From Alphaproteobacteria bacterium (lineage in GTDB: Bacteria > Pseudomonadota > Alphaproteobacteria > Rhizobiales > Methyloligellaceae): a stretch of DNA of 64,000 nt. The notes under the pieces were generated by a model. It was given only the letters and a program-made list of their open reading frames with translations. It had not been told where the DNA came from and did no database searches. This document shows, one piece after another, positions 42,405 through 52,790 of the stretch. The position numbers and the translations under genes are program-made. Within the stretch, counting starts at the first letter, position 1; every line of letters begins with the position of its first letter. The stretch lies in the NCBI GenBank assembly GCA_016869535.1, contig VGDX01000002.1:208595-272594 (forward strand), in the 5' to 3' direction.

Positions 42405-45269
42405 TTACTGTCCTAAGCGTTCGAGCAAGGCTGGGACATGCACTTGGTCCGCCTTGTAATTGCCGGTGAGCGCATACATCACGAGATTGACGCCGGCCCG
42501 GAAAGCCATCTCGCGCTGCACCTCGCCGCCGGGCACTGTCGGATAAATAGGCCGGTTCGACTCATCAAGTGCCCAGGCGCCGGCGAGGTCATTCGAGGTA
42601 ATGATAATAGAGCTCACCCCGTCGGTGCGGCGCGAGCGTTCGCTGCGTTCTGCTTCGTCGATAGGCTCGGCCTCGACCCATAACGAGCCCCCGTCCCACC
42701 GTCCGGGAAAGCTTCGCATCAGATAGAACGATTTGGTGAGCACGTGGTCCTCGGGAACCGGCTCCAATGAAGGTATATCGAGCTGCCCGATCAGGCGGTT
42801 CAGCGCGCTGCCCTGACCCGAGCCTGATACCGGGCTTTCATGATCACGCGTATCGAAGACGATAAGGCCCCCTTGCTTCATGAAAGCGTCAATCTTGGCG
42901 AGTGTCTCATCGGAAAGGGACTCCGCGTCCTGACGCACGGGCCAATAAAGGATAGGGAAGAATGACAGCTCGTCGTTATCAATATCGATGCCCATGGGCT
43001 CGCCAGGCTCGAGCGCGGTGCGCGCGCGCAACACCTTGCTCAGGCCGGACAGGCCTTCCTGGCTCGTGCGGTCAATCTCCGGATCGCCCGTGACAACGTA
43101 AGCGAGCCGGGTTTTCAGCGTAGCCTTGAGGGCGAAGTCGTCAACCGCGTCGCCAGTCTGTACCGATGGCGCTCCAGCCGCTTCATCACGTGGTTCCTGC
43201 GCCAATACAGTAATGGGCAAGAGGGCAAATGCGACAAGGATCGCGGCGCCCACGGTGGCACGGCGCCGCCACCTCAAGCCTGAGCTGAGTGCCAGAACGG
43301 CGAGGATGTCGGCAGCAAACAGAACGAGTGCGGCAAGAAACAGCCAGGGTTCAAGCGCCAGCGGTTTTTTCAGCGTGTAGCCACCAAGCTCAGACGCGCC
43401 TTCGATTGCCGGTAACGCCTTAAGCTCAGTCTTGGATGTGACCAAGTTGAAAGCGCGCGCGGCGCCCGTGGGTCCGTAATAGCCTGGCGGGTGATCGGGT
43501 CCGGGGACGATCGTATCGATCTTGTCAGGTGCGATCGGCGCAGCGCGAAGCGGAGGGGTTGTGATCTGGCCATAGCCATCGAGTGTCTGAATGGGCGAAA
43601 GCGCCGTAGCCGAAGACTGCGCGCTCGCCCGAGGTGAAGCCTCGAGCGTTGCGCCAGGCTCACCGGTCTGAGGGCCGATCTGTCTCCCGCCGAAGGTGAC
43701 GACGCGGCGGAGCATTTCCACGAACAAACCTGAGAGCGGCAGGTTGGACCAATCGGAGTTGGCGGTGACGTGGAATAGCACGACCCAGCCGTCGCCCTGT
43801 TTGGTGGCCGTGACGAGCGGCGTGCCATCGGCTAGCGTTGCCCAAACTTCCGCATCCATGGCTGTTGTAGGATCGGCAAGGACCTGCCGGTTGACCGTCA
43901 CGTCAGCCGGAACTGTAAGGCCGCGGAACGGGCTCTTCTCATCGAACGGTGCTAAAGGCTGCGGCTGGCCCCAGGACAGCGAGCCGCCAAGAGAACGGCC
44001 ACCGCGGCGCAAAGCTACCGGCAACAATTCGTCGCCGCCCTGCTCAAGACGCGGCCCAGCAAAGCGGACAAGCACGCCACCGGATTTTATCCATGCCTCC
44101 AGTTCTTCTTGCGTGCCGGCGACGAGCTTGCCGATGTCGGCAAGCACCATGGCAGACACTTTTTGCTGATCGATAAGGTCATGCACTGCCGTGGCGACGT
44201 TGGGTTCTTGCGGCCTGACGACCTCGGCGTAAGGCGAGAGCGCACGCTGCACATAATATAGGGGAGAGAGCAGAGGCTGGGCTTCTTCGCGCGACTCGCC
44301 GGAAACGATGCCGATCCGATGCCACTGCGATCGGCCATCGAGCAGATGCACAGCGCCGGCCGAACGTTCATCGGCAATTTCAATGCGGGCAACTTGATTG
44401 CGAATTTCAAGCGGCAGATCGAAATTCGCTTTGGTGTCCCGTTCGCCATCCTTGAGGGAGAAAGCAGTTTCACCAAGGGGCTCACCCCGTCCGGTAAGCG
44501 CCTTGATCGTGCCGAGACGTGGGCCGTCGGCGCCACTAAGGATGCGTGCTGTCAACTCACCGCCTTTACCCGATTCCTGCCCGAGTGCGAGCGGTGCCGC
44601 TTCCCGTTCAGGGCGGATCACGGTAAAGCTGCCCGTTTCGCCGGCGAGCTTGCGGAGAGAGGAGGCGAAGCCCTCATCCCCCTCGCCATGTTCGAGACCG
44701 TCAGACAGCCAAAGAACGCTGTAGTCCGTGTCCTTGGCCAGTTCTTTCTCCAAAACAGACACGAGTCCCATGCGCCCTGGGGCATAAGGCTCGGGCATGA
44801 GGCCTGCGATGCGCTCGCGCGCCTGATCCGGTGAAAGAGGCCCACTGAGAGATGGATTGGCGGTCGTTGCCAGCAGTGTCGTGCGGCCGTCGCGCCCGGC
44901 GCGGTCGATAGCCGCTTCGATCGCTTCTCGCCGCTCTCCCCAATGGGCGGCCGATGCCCAGCCATTGTCGATGACGAGGAGGAGCGGGCCTGTACCTGTG
45001 AAAGTCTCACGGTCTGGATTGAGCACCGGGCGCGCCAACGCGAGAATGAGCAGGGCTGCTAGGAGCATACGCAGTGCTGTGAGCCACCAGGGACTGTGCG
45101 CCGGTGTCTCCTCGGTCGATTTCAAATCCTTCAGGAGCCTGGTCGGTGGAAAAACCACGATCTGTGGGCTCGGCGGCGTATAGCGCAACAGCCACCAGAT
45201 GGCAGGAAGCGATACAAGCGCTGCCAAAATCCAGGGCTGCAGAAAACCTATGGCGCCGATGGTGATCAT
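42405..45269 (-). CDS. DUF4159 protein with N-terminal BatA-like domain
   Basis: A 954-residue membrane protein. Residues 1-85 form a BatA-like N-terminal domain with two membrane helices. A VWA-like region follows (PLLLVIDNGWASAAHW), but its MIDAS is DNGWA, so the Ser ligands are missing and metal binding is doubtful. Further membrane helices lie at about 645-700. The C-terminal DUF4159 domain (about residues 745-954) includes KTRLAYVVTGDPEIDRTSQ and VFDTRDHESPVSG. The start overlaps the DUF58 stop by four bases (ATGA type), showing coupling. The role is probably envelope quality control or biogenesis in the MoxR system. Confidence 0.88.
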   Translation of the reverse strand: MITIGAIGFLQPWILAALVSLPAIWWLLRYTPPSPQIVVFPPTRLLKDLKSTEETPAHSPWWLTALRMLLAALLILALARPVLNPDRETFTGTGPLLLVIDNGWASAAHWGERREAIEAAIDRAGRDGRTTLLATTANPSLSGPLSPDQARERIAGLMPEPYAPGRMGLVSVLEKELAKDTDYSVLWLSDGLEHGEGDEGFASSLRKLAGETGSFTVIRPEREAAPLALGQESGKGGELTARILSGADGPRLGTIKALTGRGEPLGETAFSLKDGERDTKANFDLPLEIRNQVARIEIADERSAGAVHLLDGRSQWHRIGIVSGESREEAQPLLSPLYYVQRALSPYAEVVRPQEPNVATAVHDLIDQQKVSAMVLADIGKLVAGTQEELEAWIKSGGVLVRFAGPRLEQGGDELLPVALRRGGRSLGGSLSWGQPQPLAPFDEKSPFRGLTVPADVTVNRQVLADPTTAMDAEVWATLADGTPLVTATKQGDGWVVLFHVTANSDWSNLPLSGLFVEMLRRVVTFGGRQIGPQTGEPGATLEASPRASAQSSATALSPIQTLDGYGQITTPPLRAAPIAPDKIDTIVPGPDHPPGYYGPTGAARAFNLVTSKTELKALPAIEGASELGGYTLKKPLALEPWLFLAALVLFAADILAVLALSSGLRWRRRATVGAAILVAFALLPITVLAQEPRDEAAGAPSVQTGDAVDDFALKATLKTRLAYVVTGDPEIDRTSQEGLSGLSKVLRARTALEPGEPMGIDIDNDELSFFPILYWPVRQDAESLSDETLAKIDAFMKQGGLIVFDTRDHESPVSGSGQGSALNRLIGQLDIPSLEPVPEDHVLTKSFYLMRSFPGRWDGGSLWVEAEPIDEAERSERSRRTDGVSSIIITSNDLAGAWALDESNRPIYPTVPGGEVQREMAFRAGVNLVMYALTGNYKADQVHVPALLERLGQ

Positions 45270-46222
45270 GGGCGTTCATTGCCCACGGCTTCGTCTAGCT
45301 GGACGGGCCGATGCGGACGGTAGCGATAATCACGCTCAAGTCCGGCAAGACGATTATGAATGGCGAGCACCACTTCCTCAGGCGGCCTGTCGGTATGGTG
45401 CACCACGAATGACCAGCCGAGACGTTGCGCCATCCTGATGAGGTCAGTGCGATGTTCCCTCAGCCGCTCCTGATAACGCTCACGCAGGGTCTCGGCGCGC
45501 CCGGCGATCATGCGGTCGCGTCCTTCGCTGGCCGAAAACTCTGTCCTGCCTTCGTAAGGCAGCGTCTCCTCGGCGGGATCGAGCACCTGAACCATATGGC
45601 CGCGAACGCCTTGCGAGGCCACCGATTGCAGCCGCTCGGCCGTCTCCTCTATCGGCTCAAGGAAATCGCTGAACAGCAGACACTCCGAGAAGCGGCTTAA
45701 CTTCGCCTGAGGCGGCAGGCTGGTGTCGCCGGTATCGCGCAGGAGAACTTCGGCGATGCGGCGCATGGCGTTACGTCCTCTGAATGGGATGCCACCGATA
45801 AGGCCTACACGCTCGCCGCCGCGCGCCAGAAGTTCGGCCAGAGCGAGCGCAAGCACGACCGCACGGCTCTCCTTCGAGACCTTGGCCAGAGTGGAGCGGA
45901 AGCGCATCGAAGGTGAGAGATCGACCCAGAACCAGGCGGTATGTGCCGCCTCCCATTCGCGTTCGCGCACGAAGAGATGATCCGAACTCGCCGAACGGCG
46001 CCAGTCGATGCCAGCCAAGGAATCATTCTGATCGTAGTGACGAAACTGCCAGAATGTCTCGCCGGGACCGGCGCGGCGTCGGCCGTGTGTGCCGTGCGCA
46101 ACGGTATGCGCCACCCGTTGCGCCTCGATGAGAAGGGCAGGCATGCGCGCAGCGAGGCCGTGGGCGTCGGCCTCTTCCGCCAAAAACGGCTGAAGCTTTT
46201 TCTCCGCGGCGTTCAAGCTCAC
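45266..46222 (-). CDS. DUF58 domain protein
   Basis: A 318-residue protein of the DUF58 family, which usually partners MoxR AAA ATPases. The conserved opening GETFWQFRHYDQNDSLAGID and RRSASSDHLFVREREWE region precedes a VWA-like motif VDLSPSM (Asp101, Ser103, Ser105), intact for metal binding. The start is a GTG at 46222 preceded by AGGGTGAC; it lies two bases from the moxR stop. Part of the four-gene operon moxR-DUF58-DUF4159-693 aa. Substrate proteins are unknown. Confidence 0.9.
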   Translation of the reverse strand: MSLNAAEKKLQPFLAEEADAHGLAARMPALLIEAQRVAHTVAHGTHGRRRAGPGETFWQFRHYDQNDSLAGIDWRRSASSDHLFVREREWEAAHTAWFWVDLSPSMRFRSTLAKVSKESRAVVLALALAELLARGGERVGLIGGIPFRGRNAMRRIAEVLLRDTGDTSLPPQAKLSRFSECLLFSDFLEPIEETAERLQSVASQGVRGHMVQVLDPAEETLPYEGRTEFSASEGRDRMIAGRAETLRERYQERLREHRTDLIRMAQRLGWSFVVHHTDRPPEEVVLAIHNRLAGLERDYRYRPHRPVQLDEAVGNERP

Positions 46223-46223
46223 G

Positions 46224-47216
46224 TCACCCTAAAGGTTCGACGAGCTTTGCCACCATGTCGCCGATCTCGACGCCTTCGGCGCGGGCGGTGAAGGTGAGCG
46301 CCATGCGATGTTTGAGCACAGGCTCGGCAAGCTCGATCACGTCGTCGACGGAGGGCGCCAGACGCCCCTCTATCATGGCCTTGGCGCGGACCGCGAGCAT
46401 CAAGGCCTGGCTCGCACGGGGACCTGGTCCCCACGCGATCATGTCTTCAAGCTCTGCATCGATGCCTGTGCCTGGACGCGCCGAGCGGACAAGCTTCAGG
46501 ATGGCGTCCACAACCTGGTCGCCGATGGGGAGTTGGCGCACAAGACGTTGTGCCAGCATCAATTCATCTGCCGAGAGGATTGTCTTGAGCTCGCGCTCCT
46601 CGACGCCGGTAGTGGCGAACAGCATGCGCCGTTCAGCGGCCGCGTCGGGATAGGAAACGTCGATCTGTAACAGGAAGCGGTCGAGCTGGGCTTCCGGCAG
46701 CGGATATGTGCCTTCCTGCTCGAGCGGGTTCTGAGTGGCGAGCACATGGAAGGGGCGAGGCACATCGTGACGCACGCCGGCAACGGTGACATGGTGCTCC
46801 TGCATAGCCTGGAGGAGTGCTGATTGGGTCTTGGGGCTCGCGCGGTTGATTTCATCCGCCATAAGGAGCTGGGTGAAGATCGGGCCCTTTACGAAACGGA
46901 AGCTGCGCTTGCCAGTCGTGCTATCCTCCAACACTTCCGAGCCCACAATATCCGAGGGCATCAGGTCAGGCGTGAACTGGATACGCTTGTTTTCAAGTCC
47001 AAGCACCGTGCCAAGAGTCTCGACTAGGCTCGTCTTGGCCAGGCCGGGCACGCCGATCAGAAGGGCATGGCCACCGGACAGAACAGTGATCAGGGCGAGA
47101 TCGATAATGCGCTCCTGACCGAAAATGACGTTTGTCGTGGCTTCACGTACCTTCCGGATCTTGTCGCCGGTTTCCTCGATGCGGTTGACGAGTTGGGTCT
47201 CGGTAAGTGTTGTCAT
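46224..47216 (-). CDS. MoxR family AAA ATPase
   Basis: A 330-residue AAA+ ATPase of the MoxR class. Walker A is GVPGLAKTS (Lys61), Walker B LLMADEINRA, and the sensor and arginine-finger segments include PFHVLATQNPLEQEGTYPLP and GPRASQALMLAVRAKA. MoxR ATPases act as chaperones that insert or remodel metal centres or VWA-domain partners. It is the first gene of the operon and its ATG follows GGAAGCC. The promoter lies in the 108-base gap shared with the divergent DUF1285 gene. Confidence 0.96.
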   Translation of the reverse strand: MTTLTETQLVNRIEETGDKIRKVREATTNVIFGQERIIDLALITVLSGGHALLIGVPGLAKTSLVETLGTVLGLENKRIQFTPDLMPSDIVGSEVLEDSTTGKRSFRFVKGPIFTQLLMADEINRASPKTQSALLQAMQEHHVTVAGVRHDVPRPFHVLATQNPLEQEGTYPLPEAQLDRFLLQIDVSYPDAAAERRMLFATTGVEERELKTILSADELMLAQRLVRQLPIGDQVVDAILKLVRSARPGTGIDAELEDMIAWGPGPRASQALMLAVRAKAMIEGRLAPSVDDVIELAEPVLKHRMALTFTARAEGVEIGDMVAKLVEPLG

Positions 47217-47324
47217 GGCTTCCGTTTCACTCGATCCTGGGGTGGAGGGCTATGGGCCTAATGCCTTGAATGTTGAAGCTTTGCAGGGGTGGGTGGGTCA
47301 CGATAGAAGTGGCATATAGTAGGT

Positions 47325-47876
47325 ATGCCTGAGCAAAAAAGAGACATTCTCGTAGCATCTGGTGACGCCTGCGGCAAACCGCGCCAGGGTCCATTTCCAA
47401 ACCTTAATGTTTGCGGGGACATAGGGCTCAAGATCAGGAATGACGGCACCTGGTACTATGAGGGGAGCCCAATAAAGCGAAAACCGCTGGTCAAACTGTT
47501 TGCCTCGGTACTTCGCCTGGAGGACGACGGCGGCTATTACCTGGTCACACCCGTCGAGAAGGTTCCGATCGATGTCGAGGGGTTGCCTTTTATCGCCGTG
47601 GAGATGTCGAGGAAGGGCAATGGGCTGGACCAGATGTTGGCCTTCCGCACGAATGTGGACGATGTGGTCACTGCAGATGGCGAGCATCCTCTCGGGTTTC
47701 AAACCACGGCAGACGGGCTTGTCCCGTTTGTCGAGGTGCGGAATGGACTGACGGCCAAACTCACCCGCCCCGTTTATTACGAGCTTGCTTCTTTGGCTGT
47801 TGAGGGCCCGAAAAGAGGGACACTCGGTGTGTGGAGTGCCGGCACTTTCTTCGCATTTCCCGCTTCTGGGACTTAA
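47325..47876 (+). CDS. DUF1285 domain protein
   Basis: A 183-residue cytoplasmic protein of the DUF1285 family, which has no assigned biochemical function. Recognisable blocks are DIGLKIRNDGTWYYEGSPIK, RKPLVKLFASVLRLEDDGGY, LVTPVEKVPIDVEGLPFIAV and the C-terminal RPVYYELASLAVEGPKRGTL. It is divergent from moxR, with DUF6111 and CCA-adding enzyme genes following on the same strand, a conserved alphaproteobacterial grouping. It begins the three-gene cluster. Confidence 0.92.
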   Translation: MPEQKRDILVASGDACGKPRQGPFPNLNVCGDIGLKIRNDGTWYYEGSPIKRKPLVKLFASVLRLEDDGGYYLVTPVEKVPIDVEGLPFIAVEMSRKGNGLDQMLAFRTNVDDVVTADGEHPLGFQTTADGLVPFVEVRNGLTAKLTRPVYYELASLAVEGPKRGTLGVWSAGTFFAFPASGT

Positions 47877-47954
47877 GCAGCGAGCCGGTGTAGAACTCGC
47901 TTTGTGCCCTCAGCGCCGCTAAGGTGCGCGCCGGCCTGCCTGGAGAGGCCGCCC

Positions 47955-48215
47955 ATGTTGCGTATCGCCCTCATCGACATTCTACTTTTTGCGCTGCCCT
48001 TCATTATCTACGGCGCCTACAGGATCGCGGTGAAAGGCACGGCACCAGGAGATTTGTGGAAGGATGCCCCGGTCTTTTGGCTGCTGGCTGCCGGTTGCGG
48101 CCTCTTGCTCGTGGTCATGGCAACATTGATTCAGTTCTCGGGCGGTGAGCGTGAGGGAACCTATCATCCGCCGGTCATCGAGAACGGCAAGATCAGGCCC
48201 GGCGGAATCGACTAA
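47955..48215 (+). CDS. DUF6111 family small membrane protein
   Basis: An 86-residue protein with two membrane helices (MLRIALIDILLFALPFIIYG and FWLLAAGCGLLLVVMATLIQ) and a short C-terminal tail (TYHPPVIENGKIRPG). Its function is unknown. The position between DUF1285 and the CCA-adding enzyme gene is conserved. The ATG at 47955 starts the family sequence; the preceding in-frame stretch from 47904 is not homologous. It ends 12 bases before the next ATG. Confidence 0.85.
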   Translation: MLRIALIDILLFALPFIIYGAYRIAVKGTAPGDLWKDAPVFWLLAAGCGLLLVVMATLIQFSGGEREGTYHPPVIENGKIRPGGID

Positions 48216-48227
48216 AGGCTCGCTGCG

Positions 48228-49475
48228 ATGCCTGACTCCGAGCGTATGTCCGCGCCTCCCTCATTGAAAGATGCCGAATGGCTGAGGCGGCCCATGATAG
48301 CCAAGCTATTTGCCGTCTTAAGCGCAGATGGCGTCGAAACACGCGCGGTCGGGGGCGCCGTGCGAGATGCCATACTTGGCCTGAGGGTAACCGAAATCGA
48401 CCTCGCTACCACCGCCCCCCCGCAAAAGGTTATGGATTTGGCACGGGAGGCGGGGCTGAAAGCGATTCCCACCGGCATCGAGCATGGGACGGTCACCGTG
48501 ATAGCGGACGGTGTACCCTTCGAAGTGACCACGCTCAGGCGTGACATCGAGACCTTCGGCCGTCACGCCAAGGTCGCCTTCACCAAAAATTGGGAGGAGG
48601 ACGCGCGGCGCCGCGATTTTACTCTGAATGCGCTCTACGCCGATCGGGAAGGCACCGTGTTCGATCCGCTGGGCGGTTATGCCGACCTCATGACGGGCCG
48701 TGTCCGCTTCATCGGTAAAGCCGAAGACCGTATCAAGGAAGACTATCTGCGTATTCTGCGCTTCTTTCGATTCAACGCCTATTACGGCAAGGGCGCGCTC
48801 GACGCCGACGGCTTGAAGGCTTCAGTCAAACTTCGCGAGGGGTTGTCCCAACTCTCGGCGGAAAGAGTGGCGGCTGAAATACGCCGGTTGCTAGTAGCAC
48901 CGCAAGCCATGCGGGGACTTGCAGCGCTTTACGATTACGGACTCCTCACCGACATACTTGGTGGTGTGCCGCGTCTCGTGCGGCTTGATCGTCTTATCGC
49001 CATAGATCAGGCTTACGGCCTCACACCCGATGCGGCGCTGAGACTCGCGGCACTTGCCGTTTTCGTAAGCGAGGACGCCGAGCGCCTTGCTGCGCGTCTG
49101 CATTTGTCGAATGCCGAGCAGGCCGTCCTCGAACTGGCTGCCGGCGAAACCGTCAAACCTGAGGATGAGGTAAGCGCCAAGGAAATCCTCTATCGCCTCG
49201 GCGCCGATACCTTCCGCGCACGCTTGCTCCTTGCCTGGGCAGAGTCTGGCGCGGACCCCCACGATTCGCATTGGCGTTCGCTATTCACGCTGCCTGAGCG
49301 TTGGCCGGCGCCGAACTTTCCATTGCGTGGTGCCGATCTTGTCGAACTCGGCGAAGCCAAGGGTCCCGAAATCGGCGAGCTTTTGCGACGGCTCGAAGCC
49401 GAGTGGATCGCAGACGGCTTTTCCGGCTCGCGTGAGGCTCTGATCATCCGCGCCAAAGAACTCAGCACAAAGTGA
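48228..49475 (+). CDS. cca: CCA tRNA nucleotidyltransferase
   Basis: A 415-residue enzyme that adds or repairs the CCA end of tRNAs in the cytoplasm. The class II nucleotidyltransferase head has RAVGGAVRDAILGLRVTEID with the catalytic acidic pair in EIDLATTAPP, followed by FEVTTLRRD, the RRDFTLNALYAD neck and EDYLRILRFFRFNAYYG. The RNA-binding C-terminal half lacks an HD domain. An ATG preceded by weak GGCTCG is used; MSAPPSLKD downstream could be an alternative start. It is convergent with groEL. Confidence 0.95.
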   Translation: MPDSERMSAPPSLKDAEWLRRPMIAKLFAVLSADGVETRAVGGAVRDAILGLRVTEIDLATTAPPQKVMDLAREAGLKAIPTGIEHGTVTVIADGVPFEVTTLRRDIETFGRHAKVAFTKNWEEDARRRDFTLNALYADREGTVFDPLGGYADLMTGRVRFIGKAEDRIKEDYLRILRFFRFNAYYGKGALDADGLKASVKLREGLSQLSAERVAAEIRRLLVAPQAMRGLAALYDYGLLTDILGGVPRLVRLDRLIAIDQAYGLTPDAALRLAALAVFVSEDAERLAARLHLSNAEQAVLELAAGETVKPEDEVSAKEILYRLGADTFRARLLLAWAESGADPHDSHWRSLFTLPERWPAPNFPLRGADLVELGEAKGPEIGELLRRLEAEWIADGFSGSREALIIRAKELSTK

Positions 49476-49484
49476 TAGTACGCG

Positions 49485-49515
49485 AAAAAGAGCCGCGCCC
49501 GGGAGGACGCGGCTC
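49485..49515 (-). terminator. Rho-independent terminator of groESL
   Basis: GAGCCGCG pairs with CGCGGCTC across a 10-base loop and is followed on the minus strand by five T. It lies about 75 bases beyond the groEL stop and just after the convergent cca stop. Confidence 0.88.
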
Positions 49516-49589
49516 CATACGCAAAGGGGGTACTGAACGCAGGGACGCAACTAACGCTACGCTACTGCCCTCATGTAGGCAGCCCGGAC

Positions 49590-51290
<1,701 letters not shown>

Positions 51291-51312
51291 TTGAAAAATT
51301 CGGTTGCGTTCG

Positions 51313-51627
51313 CTAAGCGGCTTTCTTCTTGGCCGCGACACCTTCGAGCACGCCGAGAATGTCGCTCTCCTTCATGATGAGAAGCTCCTCATTGTCGAGC
51401 TTGACCTCGGTTCCCGACCATTTGCCGAACAGGACCCTGTCGCCGGGCTTCACGTCGAGAGGCTGTATCTGGCCTTTCTCGTCGGGTGCGCCGGGACCGA
51501 CGGCCACGACCTCGCCTTGCTGCGGCTTCTCCTTGGCGGTGTCGGGAATGATGATGCCGCCTTTCGTACGTTCGTCCTCCTCGATCCGGCGCACGACGAC
51601 GCGGTCATGCAATGGACGAAACTTCAT
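51313..51627 (-). CDS. groS: Co-chaperonin GroES
   Basis: A 104-residue subunit of the heptameric lid that caps GroEL. Signature segments are [20 protein letters not shown] (the N-terminal domain), the mobile loop [30 protein letters not shown] and the C-terminal [20 protein letters not shown]. The ATG has a strong GGAGG about ten bases upstream. It is the first gene of the operon, with a CIRCE operator about 100 bases upstream, so heat-shock control by HrcA is likely. Confidence 0.98.
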   Translation of the reverse strand: MKFRPLHDRVVVRRIEEDERTKGGIIIPDTAKEKPQQGEVVAVGPGAPDEKGQIQPLDVKPGDRVLFGKWSGTEVKLDNEELLIMKESDILGVLEGVAAKKKAA

Positions 51628-51725
51628 GATGAACCTCCTCCAGATATGCGTGGCAGTTCGTTTTGATTTCGTTTGGCGGGGCAGTCACTGAATTACTCCC
51701 CCGCGCGGCTATTTAGAGAGACGGT

Positions 51726-51752
51726 TTGGCACTTTCAAGACGAGAGTGCCAG
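51726..51752. promoter_or_regulatory. CIRCE operator of groESL
   Basis: TTGGCACTT, a nine-base spacer and GAGTGCCAG match the CIRCE consensus TTAGCACTC-N9-GAGTGCTAA at 14 of 18 positions, with the TGGCACT/AGTGCCA core perfectly symmetrical. It lies about 100 bases upstream of the groES start. The HrcA repressor is the expected binder. Confidence 0.85.
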
Positions 51753-51828
51753 GTCTGTTAGCAGGCGGCTTTGGATGCTGCTAGTATACTGATTTCGCTA
51801 GAGAATCTATCTCGACGAACCGCTTCCG

Positions 51829-52155
51829 ATGGTTAAGACTTACGACTCCGAGAAAGATTCGAAAAAGACTGACCTAACAGGGCGCCATGACCGACACCGC
51901 TTTCCTTCGCCAAGTCGAGGGATTCTCCTCACCACCGCGGAAATCCTCTATCGGCTGCCTGATCATCCCAAGCTCCTGCAAAGCTATATCTGGCAGGACT
52001 ACGATCTTGCCCCACGCTTTCCCAAGCTGATCGACTTCCTCGATTTCTGGGAGGCCAATCTCGACGGCGCGCTCTACCGCGTGCGAGTGGCGCATCGCCG
52101 GCTGATCCAGCCGGCCGAGTTCAGCTTCGTCGCCGGCGAGCTCCGTCTGCACTGA
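51829..52155 (+). CDS. usg: Usg family protein
   Basis: A 108-residue protein of the Usg family, found almost only in alphaproteobacteria and of unknown function. The family core is AEILYRLPDHPKLLQSYIWQ, APRFPKLIDFLDFWEAN and YRVRVAHRRLIQPAEF. The first 35 residues are charged and variable. It is divergent from groES and followed 17 bases later by the DM13 gene. No signal peptide is seen; the protein should be cytoplasmic. Confidence 0.9.
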   Translation: MVKTYDSEKDSKKTDLTGRHDRHRFPSPSRGILLTTAEILYRLPDHPKLLQSYIWQDYDLAPRFPKLIDFLDFWEANLDGALYRVRVAHRRLIQPAEFSFVAGELRLH

Positions 52156-52172
52156 TTACAGCGAGAGTCGCC

Positions 52173-52706
52173 ATGACGCGCGTATCATGGCAAACTCGCC
52201 TCATGTGGCGATCGTTTCGCATTTTTGTGTGGGGAGGTTTGTTCGGCGCCATTTTTGGTCTGGCGCTTGGGCTGTTCCTGTTCCCTTACCTGTTTCCGCC
52301 GCCAGAGGCGATGGAGCAGTTGACCGCGGCTGAGCGAACAAAGCTCGTCGCCAAGGGCAATTTCATCCACGCCGACCCGAACGACCCGATCCATTGGGGC
52401 AAAGGTCAGGTCAGCGTCTATCAGGGCACCGTGTTCCTGCACGACGACTTTGAGGTCGGGCCGGGACCGAAATTCCATGTGTATCTCGTGCCGAAAGCCA
52501 ATGTCCGCTCGGCGAGCGATGTGACCGGGACCATGTTCGTCGATCTCGGGCGCCTACGCGCTTTCAAGGGCAGTCAGAAATATCCGGTACCGGCTGGGGT
52601 CGATCTGACCAAATTCCCGAGCGTGGTCATCTGGTGCGAGCAGTTCTCGGTGCTGATCTCGCCGGCCGATCTCACCTTCGAACCGGTCAGCGGAGAGGTG
52701 CAATAG
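52173..52706 (+). CDS. DM13 domain membrane-anchored protein
   Basis: A 177-residue protein with an N-terminal signal-anchor (about residues 14-38, IFVWGGLFGAIFGLALGLFL) and a DM13 domain in the remaining part: GKGQVSVYQGTVFLHDDFEV, GPKFHVYLVPKANVRSASDV, LRAFKGSQKYPVP and the conserved Cys in VVIWCEQFSVLISPA. DM13 domains are proposed to carry redox-active groups, but this is not proven. It probably faces the periplasm. It follows usg and is convergent with the oxygenase gene. Confidence 0.87.
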   Translation: MTRVSWQTRLMWRSFRIFVWGGLFGAIFGLALGLFLFPYLFPPPEAMEQLTAAERTKLVAKGNFIHADPNDPIHWGKGQVSVYQGTVFLHDDFEVGPGPKFHVYLVPKANVRSASDVTGTMFVDLGRLRAFKGSQKYPVPAGVDLTKFPSVVIWCEQFSVLISPADLTFEPVSGEVQ

Positions 52707-52790
52707 CCCGAGAGGGGATGAAATGACAATGCCCCGTCATGCTCTCGGAGAGGCGTCGTTGCGAAACGTATTGGCCTTTGGACTACGACA

